DNA of 49,905 bases, taken from assembly GCA_021325435.1 (NCBI GenBank), contig JAJPHE010000055.1, positions 1 through 49,905 on the forward strand. Direction: 5' to 3'. Shown one piece after another: positions 1 through 6,804 of this stretch. Made by a program: the position numbers and the translations under genes. This stretch comes from Actinomycetota bacterium. GTDB lineage: Bacteria; Actinomycetota; Acidimicrobiia; Acidimicrobiales; JAJPHE01. Each line of letters opens with the position of its first letter. Within the stretch, counting starts at the first letter, position 1. The notes under the pieces are model-generated. The model was given only the letters and a program-made list of their open reading frames with translations, ran no database searches and was not told the origin of the DNA.

Positions 1-1
1 C

Positions 2-79
2 CTCCACGGCTGCCTCCGAAACGGCACCCTCTACGACGAACACCTCGCCTGGGGACACCGATCCACAGCTGCCGCTTGA
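2..79 (+). CDS. C-terminal fragment of a probable IS110-family transposase (partial)
   Basis: Frame 2 is open from the window edge to a TGA at 77-79 and encodes the last 25 residues of a protein whose body lies upstream. The tail contains LHGCLRNGTLYDEHLAW followed by a short basic, alanine-rich end. This pattern (small hydrophobic helix with HGCL, then a YDE..AW segment) is what I recall from the C-terminus of IS110-type transposases of actinobacteria, which use a RuvC-like DEDD domain and a C-terminal serine domain. Only the tail is visible, so intactness cannot be judged. It could instead be the end of an unrelated protein. Confidence 0.5.
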   Translation, partial: LHGCLRNGTLYDEHLAWGHRSTAAA

Positions 80-105
80 CGAGTTAGGGCCGTGGGATGT
101 CTAAC

Positions 106-133
106 CGACCGCGGAGGTTGGCCTCCGCGGTCG
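106..133. terminator. 12-bp perfect hairpin, terminator-like
   Basis: CGACCGCGGAGG at 106-117 and its exact reverse complement at 122-133 flank a 4-base TTGG loop. It lies between the stop of the transposase fragment and the convergent stop of the MaoC gene at 166, so it could end transcription from both sides. There is no T-tract on either side, so it is not a canonical intrinsic terminator. It might also be a mobile-element end structure. Confidence 0.5.
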
Positions 134-165
134 TCCCCCTGCGGCGACCGGGGCGCTCCCGAGAG

Positions 166-651
166 TCAGGCGAACACCATCCGCGTGATCCAGTCGGCAA
201 CGAGGGCGGGCTTGTCTTCACCCTCGATCTCGACGGTGAGGGTGTTCGTCATGTTGATGGCGTTGCCCTTGAGCTCGATGTCCTTGGTGACGCTCCGGGC
301 TCGTATCCGCGAGTTCACCTTTACCGGGTTGATGAATCGGATCTTGTCGAACCCGTAGTTGACGCCTGCAACCATGCCGGTGAAGTTGGGCGGCGGACGG
401 TCGTCGCCTCCTTTGAGGGATCCCTGGAGGTGCACCAGCAGAGAGAGCGTGAGGAAGCCGTGGGCGATCGTCGTGCCGAACGGCCCGGCCGCGGCCCGCT
501 CCGGGTCGACGTGGATGAACTGGTGGTCGTGGGTGACGTCGGCAAACTGGTTGATCAAGTCCTGGGTAATCTCAAACCAGTCGCCGGTCCCGTTATCCAG
601 GCCGACATTGTTCTTTATCGACTCGTATGCCGTCTCCGCATTGGTAGCCAT
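166..651 (-). CDS. MaoC-family (R)-hydratase (enoyl-CoA hydratase-like)
   Basis: 161-residue single-hotdog protein. The hydratase motif is visible: the FADVTHDHQFIH segment with Asp42 and His47 at the positions of the Asp/His catalytic pair, followed by a small-residue loop and AHGFLTLSL. MaoC hydratases add water to trans-2-enoyl-CoA to give (R)-3-hydroxyacyl-CoA in the cytosol. Length matches the single-domain MaoC/NodN group. An AAGGAAG ribosome site lies 4 nt before the ATG. It is followed by the kinase-like gene upstream on the same strand, 71 nt away; a functional link is not evident. The substrate cannot be read from sequence, and the His-Asp-His around the motif differs from the GD.NP form of classical hydratase 2. 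Confidence 0.85.
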   Translation of the reverse strand: MATNAETAYESIKNNVGLDNGTGDWFEITQDLINQFADVTHDHQFIHVDPERAAAGPFGTTIAHGFLTLSLLVHLQGSLKGGDDRPPPNFTGMVAGVNYGFDKIRFINPVKVNSRIRARSVTKDIELKGNAINMTNTLTVEIEGEDKPALVADWITRMVFA

Positions 652-722
652 GGCTTCCTTTCTAGTGGATCTGAGTCCGACGTGAGACTGCTGGCGGTCG
701 CCCGGGACGGAGCGAGCCGCAG

Positions 723-1589
723 CTAGGCGCCATATCGGTCGAGCACGCGCTCGGCTCGGGCGAGCTGGCGGTCCACGTCGTCCGGGTGGTGGCGGATGGC
801 CCAGTCCGTGAACTTCAGTGACATGTGGGCCACGTAGGCCCGCAGCAGGTGCGGCTCGATGAGCGGGTCAACCAGCTCCCAGATGTCCTGGCCGGCCCCG
901 TCGAGATCGAACGCAAACGTGACCAGGTCGAAGCGGTGATCGCCTGCGCAGGCACCTTCCCAGTCGATGACACCGGTGAGGGTTCCGTCGTCGCGGGCGA
1001 GCAGGTTGCCGGTGTGCAGGTCGAGGTGGACGAGCCCGTTCGTCGGGAACCAGGAGGCGTCAGCGTCAGAACCCACCGCCTCTATGCGCTCGAGGAGGGA
1101 GGCGCTCCGTGGGCTCCAGCGCCGCATGGACGGGTGCATGGCCCACCCCTGCTCGCCCGTGGTGAGGGTGTGGATCATGAACTCACCCCAGCCGCCGCCC
1201 GAGGATGTCGGCGGGGGACCGGCGACGCCGGCGGCAGCGCTGACACACTCGACCACCCGGTCGATCATCTGTGGGGGCGCGATTCGCGCCCCATGCCCGT
1301 GGACGGACTGCCACGGTCGCCCTGGTAGGACACGCTGAGCAGCGAGCGTCCACCCGTCGACCGACTGCACGAAGGGGTACTCGGGCACGGGCACCTGTCG
1401 CGAACGCAGGGTGTCGAGAGAAGGCAGGAGGAGCCCATAACGGTCGGCGACGATTTCGTCCGGGAACCACTTGAGCACGACGGACTCGCCGTCCATCGTC
1501 GTGGCAAACCATGCGCCTTCATCGGACTCGCCGATCTCGGCGCGAGCACCGAGCTCAAAGCCCAGTTCTCGCAGCAACGCTCGATTCAT
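723..1589 (-). CDS. Aminoglycoside phosphotransferase (APH)-family kinase-like protein
   Basis: About 288 residues, with an N-terminal lobe containing a VVLKWF strand (putative ATP-binding Lys) and a C-terminal lobe with VHLDLHTGNLL, the H-x-D-x4-N catalytic-loop signature of the APH/choline kinase superfamily, followed by GVIDWE, the DFG-equivalent metal ligand. The family phosphorylates hydroxyls of small molecules; the substrate here is unknown and there is no reason to call it antibiotic resistance. I chose the ATG at 1589 (start MNRALL) rather than an open extension to 1673, because GAGGAG lies 11 nt upstream of it and the extension is low-complexity basic sequence. It shares strand with the MaoC gene downstream but the spacing of 71 nt leaves co-transcription open. 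Confidence 0.75.
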   Translation of the reverse strand: MNRALLRELGFELGARAEIGESDEGAWFATTMDGESVVLKWFPDEIVADRYGLLLPSLDTLRSRQVPVPEYPFVQSVDGWTLAAQRVLPGRPWQSVHGHGARIAPPQMIDRVVECVSAAAGVAGPPPTSSGGGWGEFMIHTLTTGEQGWAMHPSMRRWSPRSASLLERIEAVGSDADASWFPTNGLVHLDLHTGNLLARDDGTLTGVIDWEGACAGDHRFDLVTFAFDLDGAGQDIWELVDPLIEPHLLRAYVAHMSLKFTDWAIRHHPDDVDRQLARAERVLDRYGA

Positions 1590-1829
1590 GTAGCAGGGAC
1601 TCCTCGTCCCGAGCCTCGGTCGGTCTGAAGGTGCGGCTCGTCCGGTCGATGCGGCGCGGACAGGGCGGCTCATTCTTGCAGCTGCCGGCCGGCTGGTTGG
1701 AGGCTGCGGCGGGCTGTGCGGAATAGGGGTTGTGCCCTTCGCATCCTCGGCCGAGCTGCTGACACTTGCCGCTGTTCCTCAGGGAGGAGGCGCTCCGCCT
1801 CGAATTGAGCGAGCGCGTACGATCGCAGC

Positions 1830-3047
1830 TTGCCCGTCGTCGCTGACCTCGATCTGCCCTCACTCGATCCGGCCGACCCAGACCTGCGAGGAGAGCGTTT
1901 CCACCGCGCACTGGCTGACCTGGCCGGCCAGAGCTGGCTAGCCCGCACCCCGCTGGGGGTGATCGTGTTCGACCGGACCGTCTCGTTGGAGATGCTGCGC
2001 GACCGGCGCCTGTCGTTTCCGGCGGTCGAGCTCATCGAGCTGCAGGGCATCACGGAGGGACCGGTCTACGAGCGGGTAGTCAACGGCCTCCTGGCCCAGA
2101 CGGGGGAGGCGCACGGGAGGCTCAGGCGTCTCCTGACGCCGGCCTTCACTCCCGCGGCCGTCGAACGGCTGCGCCCGAGGATCCGTGGCCACGTGGAGGC
2201 GATGTGGGCCGAGGTGGCCGAGGACGGCCGGTGCGACTTCGTCACCGCTTTCGCCCGGCGTCTGCCCTCCATGGTCATCGCCGACCTGCTGGGCGTCCCC
2301 GGAGAGGACGATCGGATGGCCTCCTACTCCGAGCACCTGCAGGGCATCTTCGACCCCGCCCTCCTGGCTCAGCGCTCCGCCCTCGAGTCCGTCTACCTGG
2401 ACGCCTATCGCTGGATCGAAGCGCTGGTCGAGGCCCGCCGGCGCCAGCCCGGGGATGACCTGGCCAGTGCCCTGGTCGCCGCCGAGGCGGAGGGGGAGCG
2501 GCTGACCCATGACGAGTGCGTTTCCCTCATCGCCTCGGTGATCAGCGGCGGCACCGACACCACCCAGGCGCAGATGGCCCACGGCATGAGGCTCTTCTGC
2601 CAACACCCCGACCAGTGGCAGCTGCTGGCCGAGGACCCCACCCTGGCGGCCGCCGCCGCCAACGAGGTCATCCGCTTCGAACCGATCACGCCGTTCACCG
2701 CCCGGCTGGTCCGCGACGACACGACCTACCGGGGCGTCGGCTTCCCCGCCGGCACCGTGCTGTTCCTCTGCTCGGCCGCCGCCAACCGCGATCCGGCCAT
2801 CTTCACCGAGCCGGACACGTTCGACATCACCGCGGCCCGGCCGGCGGGGGCGGTCCTCACCTTTGGAAACGGCCCCCACTTCTGCCCCGGCGCCCACCTG
2901 GCCAGAGCGGAGCTCACCGAGCTCTACGGCTGTCTGGCCCCCCGGATGGGGGAGCCCGCTCTGCGGTCTGAGCCGGTCCTGGGCGCCCCCATCGGCATCT
3001 ACCCGGTGGAGTCGCTGGACATCGGCTTCTCGGCTCGGAGGACGTGA
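1830..3047 (+). CDS. Cytochrome P450
   Basis: 405 residues, the normal length for a soluble bacterial class I P450. All hallmarks are present: I-helix oxygen-activation segment SGGTDTT near residues 239-244, K-helix E279-x-x-R282, and the heme-thiolate loop FGNGPHFCPG with Cys352 as the axial ligand. It would hydroxylate a small hydrophobic substrate using electrons from a ferredoxin and reductase encoded elsewhere. The start is a TTG, the first possible start after an in-frame stop at 1806; no strong ribosome site is seen, so a slightly different start is possible. The stop overlaps the region leading into an uncharacterised gene on the same strand. Substrate unknown; a second P450 lies 2 kb downstream. 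Confidence 0.9.
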   Translation: MPVVADLDLPSLDPADPDLRGERFHRALADLAGQSWLARTPLGVIVFDRTVSLEMLRDRRLSFPAVELIELQGITEGPVYERVVNGLLAQTGEAHGRLRRLLTPAFTPAAVERLRPRIRGHVEAMWAEVAEDGRCDFVTAFARRLPSMVIADLLGVPGEDDRMASYSEHLQGIFDPALLAQRSALESVYLDAYRWIEALVEARRRQPGDDLASALVAAEAEGERLTHDECVSLIASVISGGTDTTQAQMAHGMRLFCQHPDQWQLLAEDPTLAAAAANEVIRFEPITPFTARLVRDDTTYRGVGFPAGTVLFLCSAAANRDPAIFTEPDTFDITAARPAGAVLTFGNGPHFCPGAHLARAELTELYGCLAPRMGEPALRSEPVLGAPIGIYPVESLDIGFSARRT

Positions 3048-3135
3048 CACGGCCCGTCACCGCCTTGGCACGCCCCGGGTCCGCGGTCGGCCCCCCTCGG
3101 CCAACGGCGCCTCCTCCTTCCACCTCCTCTGGAGC

Positions 3136-3801
3136 GTGCCGACCCACGAAGAGCTGACCGAGGTGTCCGTCAGTCTCACGGTGCTCGAGCCGCCGGCCGT
3201 CCCTCGCCTGTACTTCTGGGCGCTGCAGGCCTCGTTCGGGCCCGGAGCGGGCGCTCACCTGGGACTGCAGTGGGGGGCTGACGCGCCCCGGCGGCTGCTC
3301 CACGTCAATTGGGGCGGCTACGGAAGCGGGGGCGGCGAGCTACGAGGCAGCGAATCCGTGTTCCCCAGCTCGTTCGGCAATCCCAACACCCGCGACTTCG
3401 ACTGGGATCCAGGTCGCCCGTATCGTCTCACCATCACCAGCGACGACGAGGGATGGGCCGGACGGGTCGACCGAGCGCTGGTCCGCCATCTCCGGGCGCC
3501 CGGGGACGTGCTCACTTCGCCCATGGTCTGGTCGGAGGTGTTCGCCGACTGCGACCATCCCTCCGTCGCCGTGCGATGGTCGGACCCGGAGGTGGTCACC
3601 CGCTCGGGGTCCAGGCTTGCGGTCGGCGCCGTCACTGTCAGCTACCAGGACCGGCGTTCGGGGGGTTGTGACAACATCTCGTCGACTGTGGATGACCATG
3701 GCTTCGTCCAGCGGACCGCCACCCACCGGGTGACGCCACCGGGGGCGGTGCTGCAGCTGCCGACGTCCGTCAGAGATCCAGACCGCGGGGGATCCCGGTA
3801 G
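3136..3801 (+). CDS. Uncharacterised protein, predicted beta-rich
   Basis: The reading frame after the first P450 has coding-like composition: alternating hydrophobic strands, many Gly/Trp/Tyr turns (LHVNWGGYGSGGGE; DWDPGRPYRLTI) and a paired tryptophan pattern suggesting a beta-sandwich or lectin-like fold. I do not recognise the family; the layout reminds me of DUF3472-type proteins but that is weak. The first ATG/GTG/TTG after the P450 stop is the GTG at 3136, yet coding-like residues (SSFHLLWS) begin about ten codons earlier, so the true start is uncertain: a non-canonical start, a start inside the P450 gene or a sequencing frameshift are possible. The 3' end overlaps the convergent LLM gene by 32 nt. 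Confidence 0.55.
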   Translation: MPTHEELTEVSVSLTVLEPPAVPRLYFWALQASFGPGAGAHLGLQWGADAPRRLLHVNWGGYGSGGGELRGSESVFPSSFGNPNTRDFDWDPGRPYRLTITSDDEGWAGRVDRALVRHLRAPGDVLTSPMVWSEVFADCDHPSVAVRWSDPEVVTRSGSRLAVGAVTVSYQDRRSGGCDNISSTVDDHGFVQRTATHRVTPPGAVLQLPTSVRDPDRGGSR

Positions 3802-4819
3802 TGGTGACCTGCTGAACCCGCCGCCGGAGGTCGGCTGCCCGTTCCCGATCCTCCTCAGTGCGCACCGGCATGACGAAGCCAAACCGCGAGGCGTACTCCC
3901 GCTCGGCGGTGAGGAACTCCGGAAGGTCGTCGTAGCGGCAGGTCTGGGCCAGCTCGGCCACCGCCTCGAGGGGGACCGCCTCTCGCATCTCGTCCCAGCG
4001 GCCCTGTAGCGAGAGGGCATGCAGCTTGTCCCCGAGCTCCCCGAGACCATGGAGTTGGAGAACCTTGTGGTAGGTGCGGGTCGATCCGTAGAACGACAGC
4101 GCCTGGCGCATGGCCAGCATTCGCTCCTCGATCTCCCTGTCCTCGTCGTAGAGGACCAGGTAGCCGGTGGCCACGATTTCCACGTCGGACCAGGTCCGCC
4201 CGGCGGACTTCAGGCCGGCGCGGACCGACGGCAGCAGCACCTCGCGCATGTACTTGTCCGACATGATCCCGCCGTGGGGCATGATCACGTCCGCCCGCTC
4301 ACCACCGACCCGGGCCATGCCGGGGCCCACCATGGCCAATCCGACCTTCGGGTAGCCCATCTCGATGGGGCCGGGGTTGAAGTTGGGTGTCATGAGCGTG
4401 TAGCGGTAGCTCTGACCGACGAAGCTCGGCTCAGTTCCGTTCTGCCACGAGTCCCAGGCGGCCCGCATCATGTCGATGTACTCGCGCATCCGCGGCGCCG
4501 GGGCCGACCACGTTCCCCCGAAGCGACGCTCGTTGTGCCCCTTGACCTGGGTGCCCAGCCCGAGGCTGAACCGGCCACCGGAGTAGTGGTGGAGGTCCCA
4601 CGCCTCCATGGCGAGGACCATCGGGCTGCGGGGGAAGGCAATGGTGACCGCCGTCTGCAGCTCGATCCGCTGAGTGGTGGCCGCGGCCATGGCCATGGTG
4701 ACGATCGAGTCGTGGGCCAGCTCCCCGCACGAGACGATGTCGTAGCCCTCGTCCTCGGCCCGCTTCGCCGCCTCGCCGGCCGCCTTGGGCCATCCGCCGA
4801 TCCCGGCCATGAGCCTCAT
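3770..4819 (-). CDS. LLM-class (luciferase-like) F420-dependent oxidoreductase
   Basis: 349 residues with the TIM-barrel pattern of the bacterial luciferase superfamily: N-terminal KRAEDEGYDIV strand-helix, then ELAHDS, the TAVTIAFPRSP segment, and the GRFSLGLGTQVKGHNERRF motif typical of F420-binding members of the family, such as methylenetetrahydromethanopterin-reductase-like and mycobacterial F420 enzymes. It would use reduced or oxidised F420 (less likely FMN) to act on an unknown substrate. The ATG at 4819 begins directly with the first barrel strand. It is divergent from the second P450 (158-nt gap) and its 3' end runs 32 nt into the preceding unknown gene. Being next to two P450s suggests an oxidative catabolic locus, but this is inference. 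Confidence 0.87.
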   Translation of the reverse strand: MRLMAGIGGWPKAAGEAAKRAEDEGYDIVSCGELAHDSIVTMAMAAATTQRIELQTAVTIAFPRSPMVLAMEAWDLHHYSGGRFSLGLGTQVKGHNERRFGGTWSAPAPRMREYIDMMRAAWDSWQNGTEPSFVGQSYRYTLMTPNFNPGPIEMGYPKVGLAMVGPGMARVGGERADVIMPHGGIMSDKYMREVLLPSVRAGLKSAGRTWSDVEIVATGYLVLYDEDREIEERMLAMRQALSFYGSTRTYHKVLQLHGLGELGDKLHALSLQGRWDEMREAVPLEAVAELAQTCRYDDLPEFLTAEREYASRFGFVMPVRTEEDRERAADLRRRVQQVTTTGIPRGLDL

Positions 4820-4917
4820 GGCAACCGAACCTATCCAACCCCCGCGGTTTCTGTCGGTGAGTCCAATCGGGTTGGTGCCGCCCCCGTGAAGCCCTGAGAG
4901 CCAGCCAGGGCCGTCGG

Positions 4918-4923
4918 TATACT
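4918..4923 (+). promoter_or_regulatory. Candidate -10 element (TATACT) upstream of second P450
   Basis: TATACT is a near-consensus -10 hexamer 54 nt before the P450 ATG at 4978, in otherwise very GC-rich DNA between the divergent LLM and P450 genes. No good -35 is visible (TGAGAG at the right spacing is weak). Prediction only. Confidence 0.3.
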
Positions 4924-4977
4924 CCCGGCCGCTGGAGTCGAGGGCCGTGCGGCCCCGTGCCTCCGGCGGGGGGACGG

Positions 4978-6168
4978 ATGCCCGACGCTGGCGCGGATAC
5001 CGGGAGGTTCGACCCGGCCATCTTCGCCGACCCGGCTCACGCCGCCGATCCCCAGCCCGGCTACAAGCAGGCTCGCGACGCCGGCCCCGCCGTGCCCGGC
5101 CTGTTCGGAGGGGTCCAGCTGGTCCGCAAGAGCGCGGTGGATTTCGCCCTCCGCCATCCTGACCTCTTCTCCTCGGCCATGGAGGCGGTCGACCTCGGTC
5201 AGACCTATCCCCTCATACCGTTGCAGGTGGACCCGCCTGAGCACGTCAAGTACCGACGTCTCCTCGACCCAGTCTTCGCCCCCCAACGCATGGCTCGCCT
5301 CGAGCCGGACGTCATCGATCTCGTCAACCAGCGCATCGACGGCTTCATCCACCGGGGTGAGTGCGACTTCGCCGCCGAGTTCGCCGTGCCCCTGCCGTCG
5401 CTGGTCTTCCTCCGCCTGTTGGGCGTGCCGTCCTCCGACCTCGAGCTGTTCCTGTCCTTGAAGGACGGGATCGTCCGCCCCCAGGGATCGACGATGGAGG
5501 AGATCACCAACAGCCAGCGACTAACCGCCCAGCGCATCGACGCCTACTTCCGCCAGATCCTCGACGACCGCCGGGCCGCTCGACGCGACGACCTTCTCAG
5601 CTGGCTCATCGAGGCCGAGATAGGCGGGGACCGGCTGAGCGAAGAGGAGATCCTCGGCATCTGCTTCCTTCTGCTGCTCGCCGGCCTCGACACCGTCACC
5701 GACGCACTGGAGTGCTCCCTCGCCTACCTGGCCTCCCACCCGGACCAGCAGCGGCTCCTGAGAGACAAGCCGGAGGTGATCCCCACGGCCGTGGAGGAGC
5801 TGCTTCGCCACGAGACCCCGGTGGCCAGCGTGGGGCGGGTGGCCGCCCGCGACGTCGATGTGGAGGGCTGCCCCATCGCCAAGGGCACCAAGGTCGGCAT
5901 CTGCCTGGGGGCGGCCAACACCGACGAGCGAGCGCTCCCGGACGCCGGACAGGTCGATCTCACCCGGGCCCCCAACCGTCATCTCGCCTTCGGCGGGGGC
6001 GTCCACCGCTGCCTCGGCTCGCACCTCGCCCGCATGGAGCTGAGGGTGAGCCTGGTTGAGTGGCACCGGCGCATCGGCGAGTACCGCATCGCACCCGGGG
6101 CCCAGCTGACCTGGAGCCCGGCCCTGCGCCAGGTCGACCGCCTGCCGCTCCTGTTCGAGGCGAACTGA
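4978..6168 (+). CDS. Cytochrome P450
   Basis: 396 residues. The I-helix AGLDTVT (about 235-241), the K-helix E274-x-x-R277 and heme loop FGGGVHRCLGSHLAR with Cys345 as thiolate ligand are all intact, as is the VDPPEH substrate-region motif common in actinobacterial CYP families. Monooxygenase acting on an unknown hydrophobic substrate. I prefer the ATG at 4978, which has GGCGGGGGGA directly upstream, over the GTG at 4957. It shares only limited similarity with the P450 at 1830 outside the core motifs, so the two are not a recent tandem duplication. The redox partner is not in the window. Confidence 0.92.
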   Translation: MPDAGADTGRFDPAIFADPAHAADPQPGYKQARDAGPAVPGLFGGVQLVRKSAVDFALRHPDLFSSAMEAVDLGQTYPLIPLQVDPPEHVKYRRLLDPVFAPQRMARLEPDVIDLVNQRIDGFIHRGECDFAAEFAVPLPSLVFLRLLGVPSSDLELFLSLKDGIVRPQGSTMEEITNSQRLTAQRIDAYFRQILDDRRAARRDDLLSWLIEAEIGGDRLSEEEILGICFLLLLAGLDTVTDALECSLAYLASHPDQQRLLRDKPEVIPTAVEELLRHETPVASVGRVAARDVDVEGCPIAKGTKVGICLGAANTDERALPDAGQVDLTRAPNRHLAFGGGVHRCLGSHLARMELRVSLVEWHRRIGEYRIAPGAQLTWSPALRQVDRLPLLFEAN

Positions 6169-6230
6169 GCGCTGTCCCGGCGGCGACCGCCCCGACCGAC
6201 GCGGGCTACCGACCGGCCAGGTAGATTCTG

Positions 6231-6692
6231 GTGGTGATCCGGGTCGGGGATGTCGTGGAGGACTTCGAGCTGCCCGACCAGTCCGGCAAGCCCCGGCGGC
6301 TGACCGAGCTGGCCCAGCAGGGCCCGGTGGTCCTCTTCTTCTACCCGGCGGCCATGACCCCGGGGTGCACCAGGGAGAGCTGTCATTTCCGCGATCTGGC
6401 TGCCGAGTTCGGCGAGCTGGGCGCCTCCCGGGTCGGCATCAGCCGCGACCCGGTGGAGAAGCAGGCCCAGTTCTCGGAGAAGTACGGCTTCGACTACCCG
6501 CTGCTGTCGGACCCCGACCGTAAGGTGGCCAAGCGCTTCGGTGTCACCGAGGGCTTCAAGTTGGGCCCGGTCAAACGGACGACATTCGTGATCGACCGCG
6601 ACCTGCGGGTCGTGGAGATCATCAAGTCCGAGCTCAACATGAACGCTCACGCCGATAAGGCCCTGAGCACCCTGCGACGCATCGGCGCCTGA
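6231..6692 (+). CDS. Peroxiredoxin, BCP/PrxQ-like (AhpC/TSA family)
   Basis: 153 residues with a thioredoxin-like fold. The active-site segment is AMTPGCTRESCHFRD: peroxidatic Cys46 preceded by T43-P44 and a second Cys51 five residues later, the Prx-Q/BCP arrangement for an intramolecular disulfide. It reduces hydrogen peroxide and organic hydroperoxides using thioredoxin, in the cytosol. Start is the first of two tandem GTG codons at 6231; a weak AG-rich site is upstream. It stands 62 nt after the P450 gene and 112 nt before the formate dehydrogenase operon, so it may be its own unit. Protection against peroxides made by P450 uncoupling is possible but speculative. Confidence 0.92.
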   Translation: MVIRVGDVVEDFELPDQSGKPRRLTELAQQGPVVLFFYPAAMTPGCTRESCHFRDLAAEFGELGASRVGISRDPVEKQAQFSEKYGFDYPLLSDPDRKVAKRFGVTEGFKLGPVKRTTFVIDRDLRVVEIIKSELNMNAHADKALSTLRRIGA

Positions 6693-6804
6693 CCGGTCCC
6701 GCGGCTCGGAGGTCGACCGACCGCCGTCGTCGGGCCGGCCCGCCGGTCGGTCGAGTGAGATCCGAGGGGGCCGGGTATCGGCGGTCAGGACCAGGAGGAG
6801 AAGC

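Noticed and set aside
723-1673. Antibiotic resistance label for the APH-type gene
   Set aside because: The family is broad; no aminoglycoside-modifying signature beyond the shared catalytic loop.
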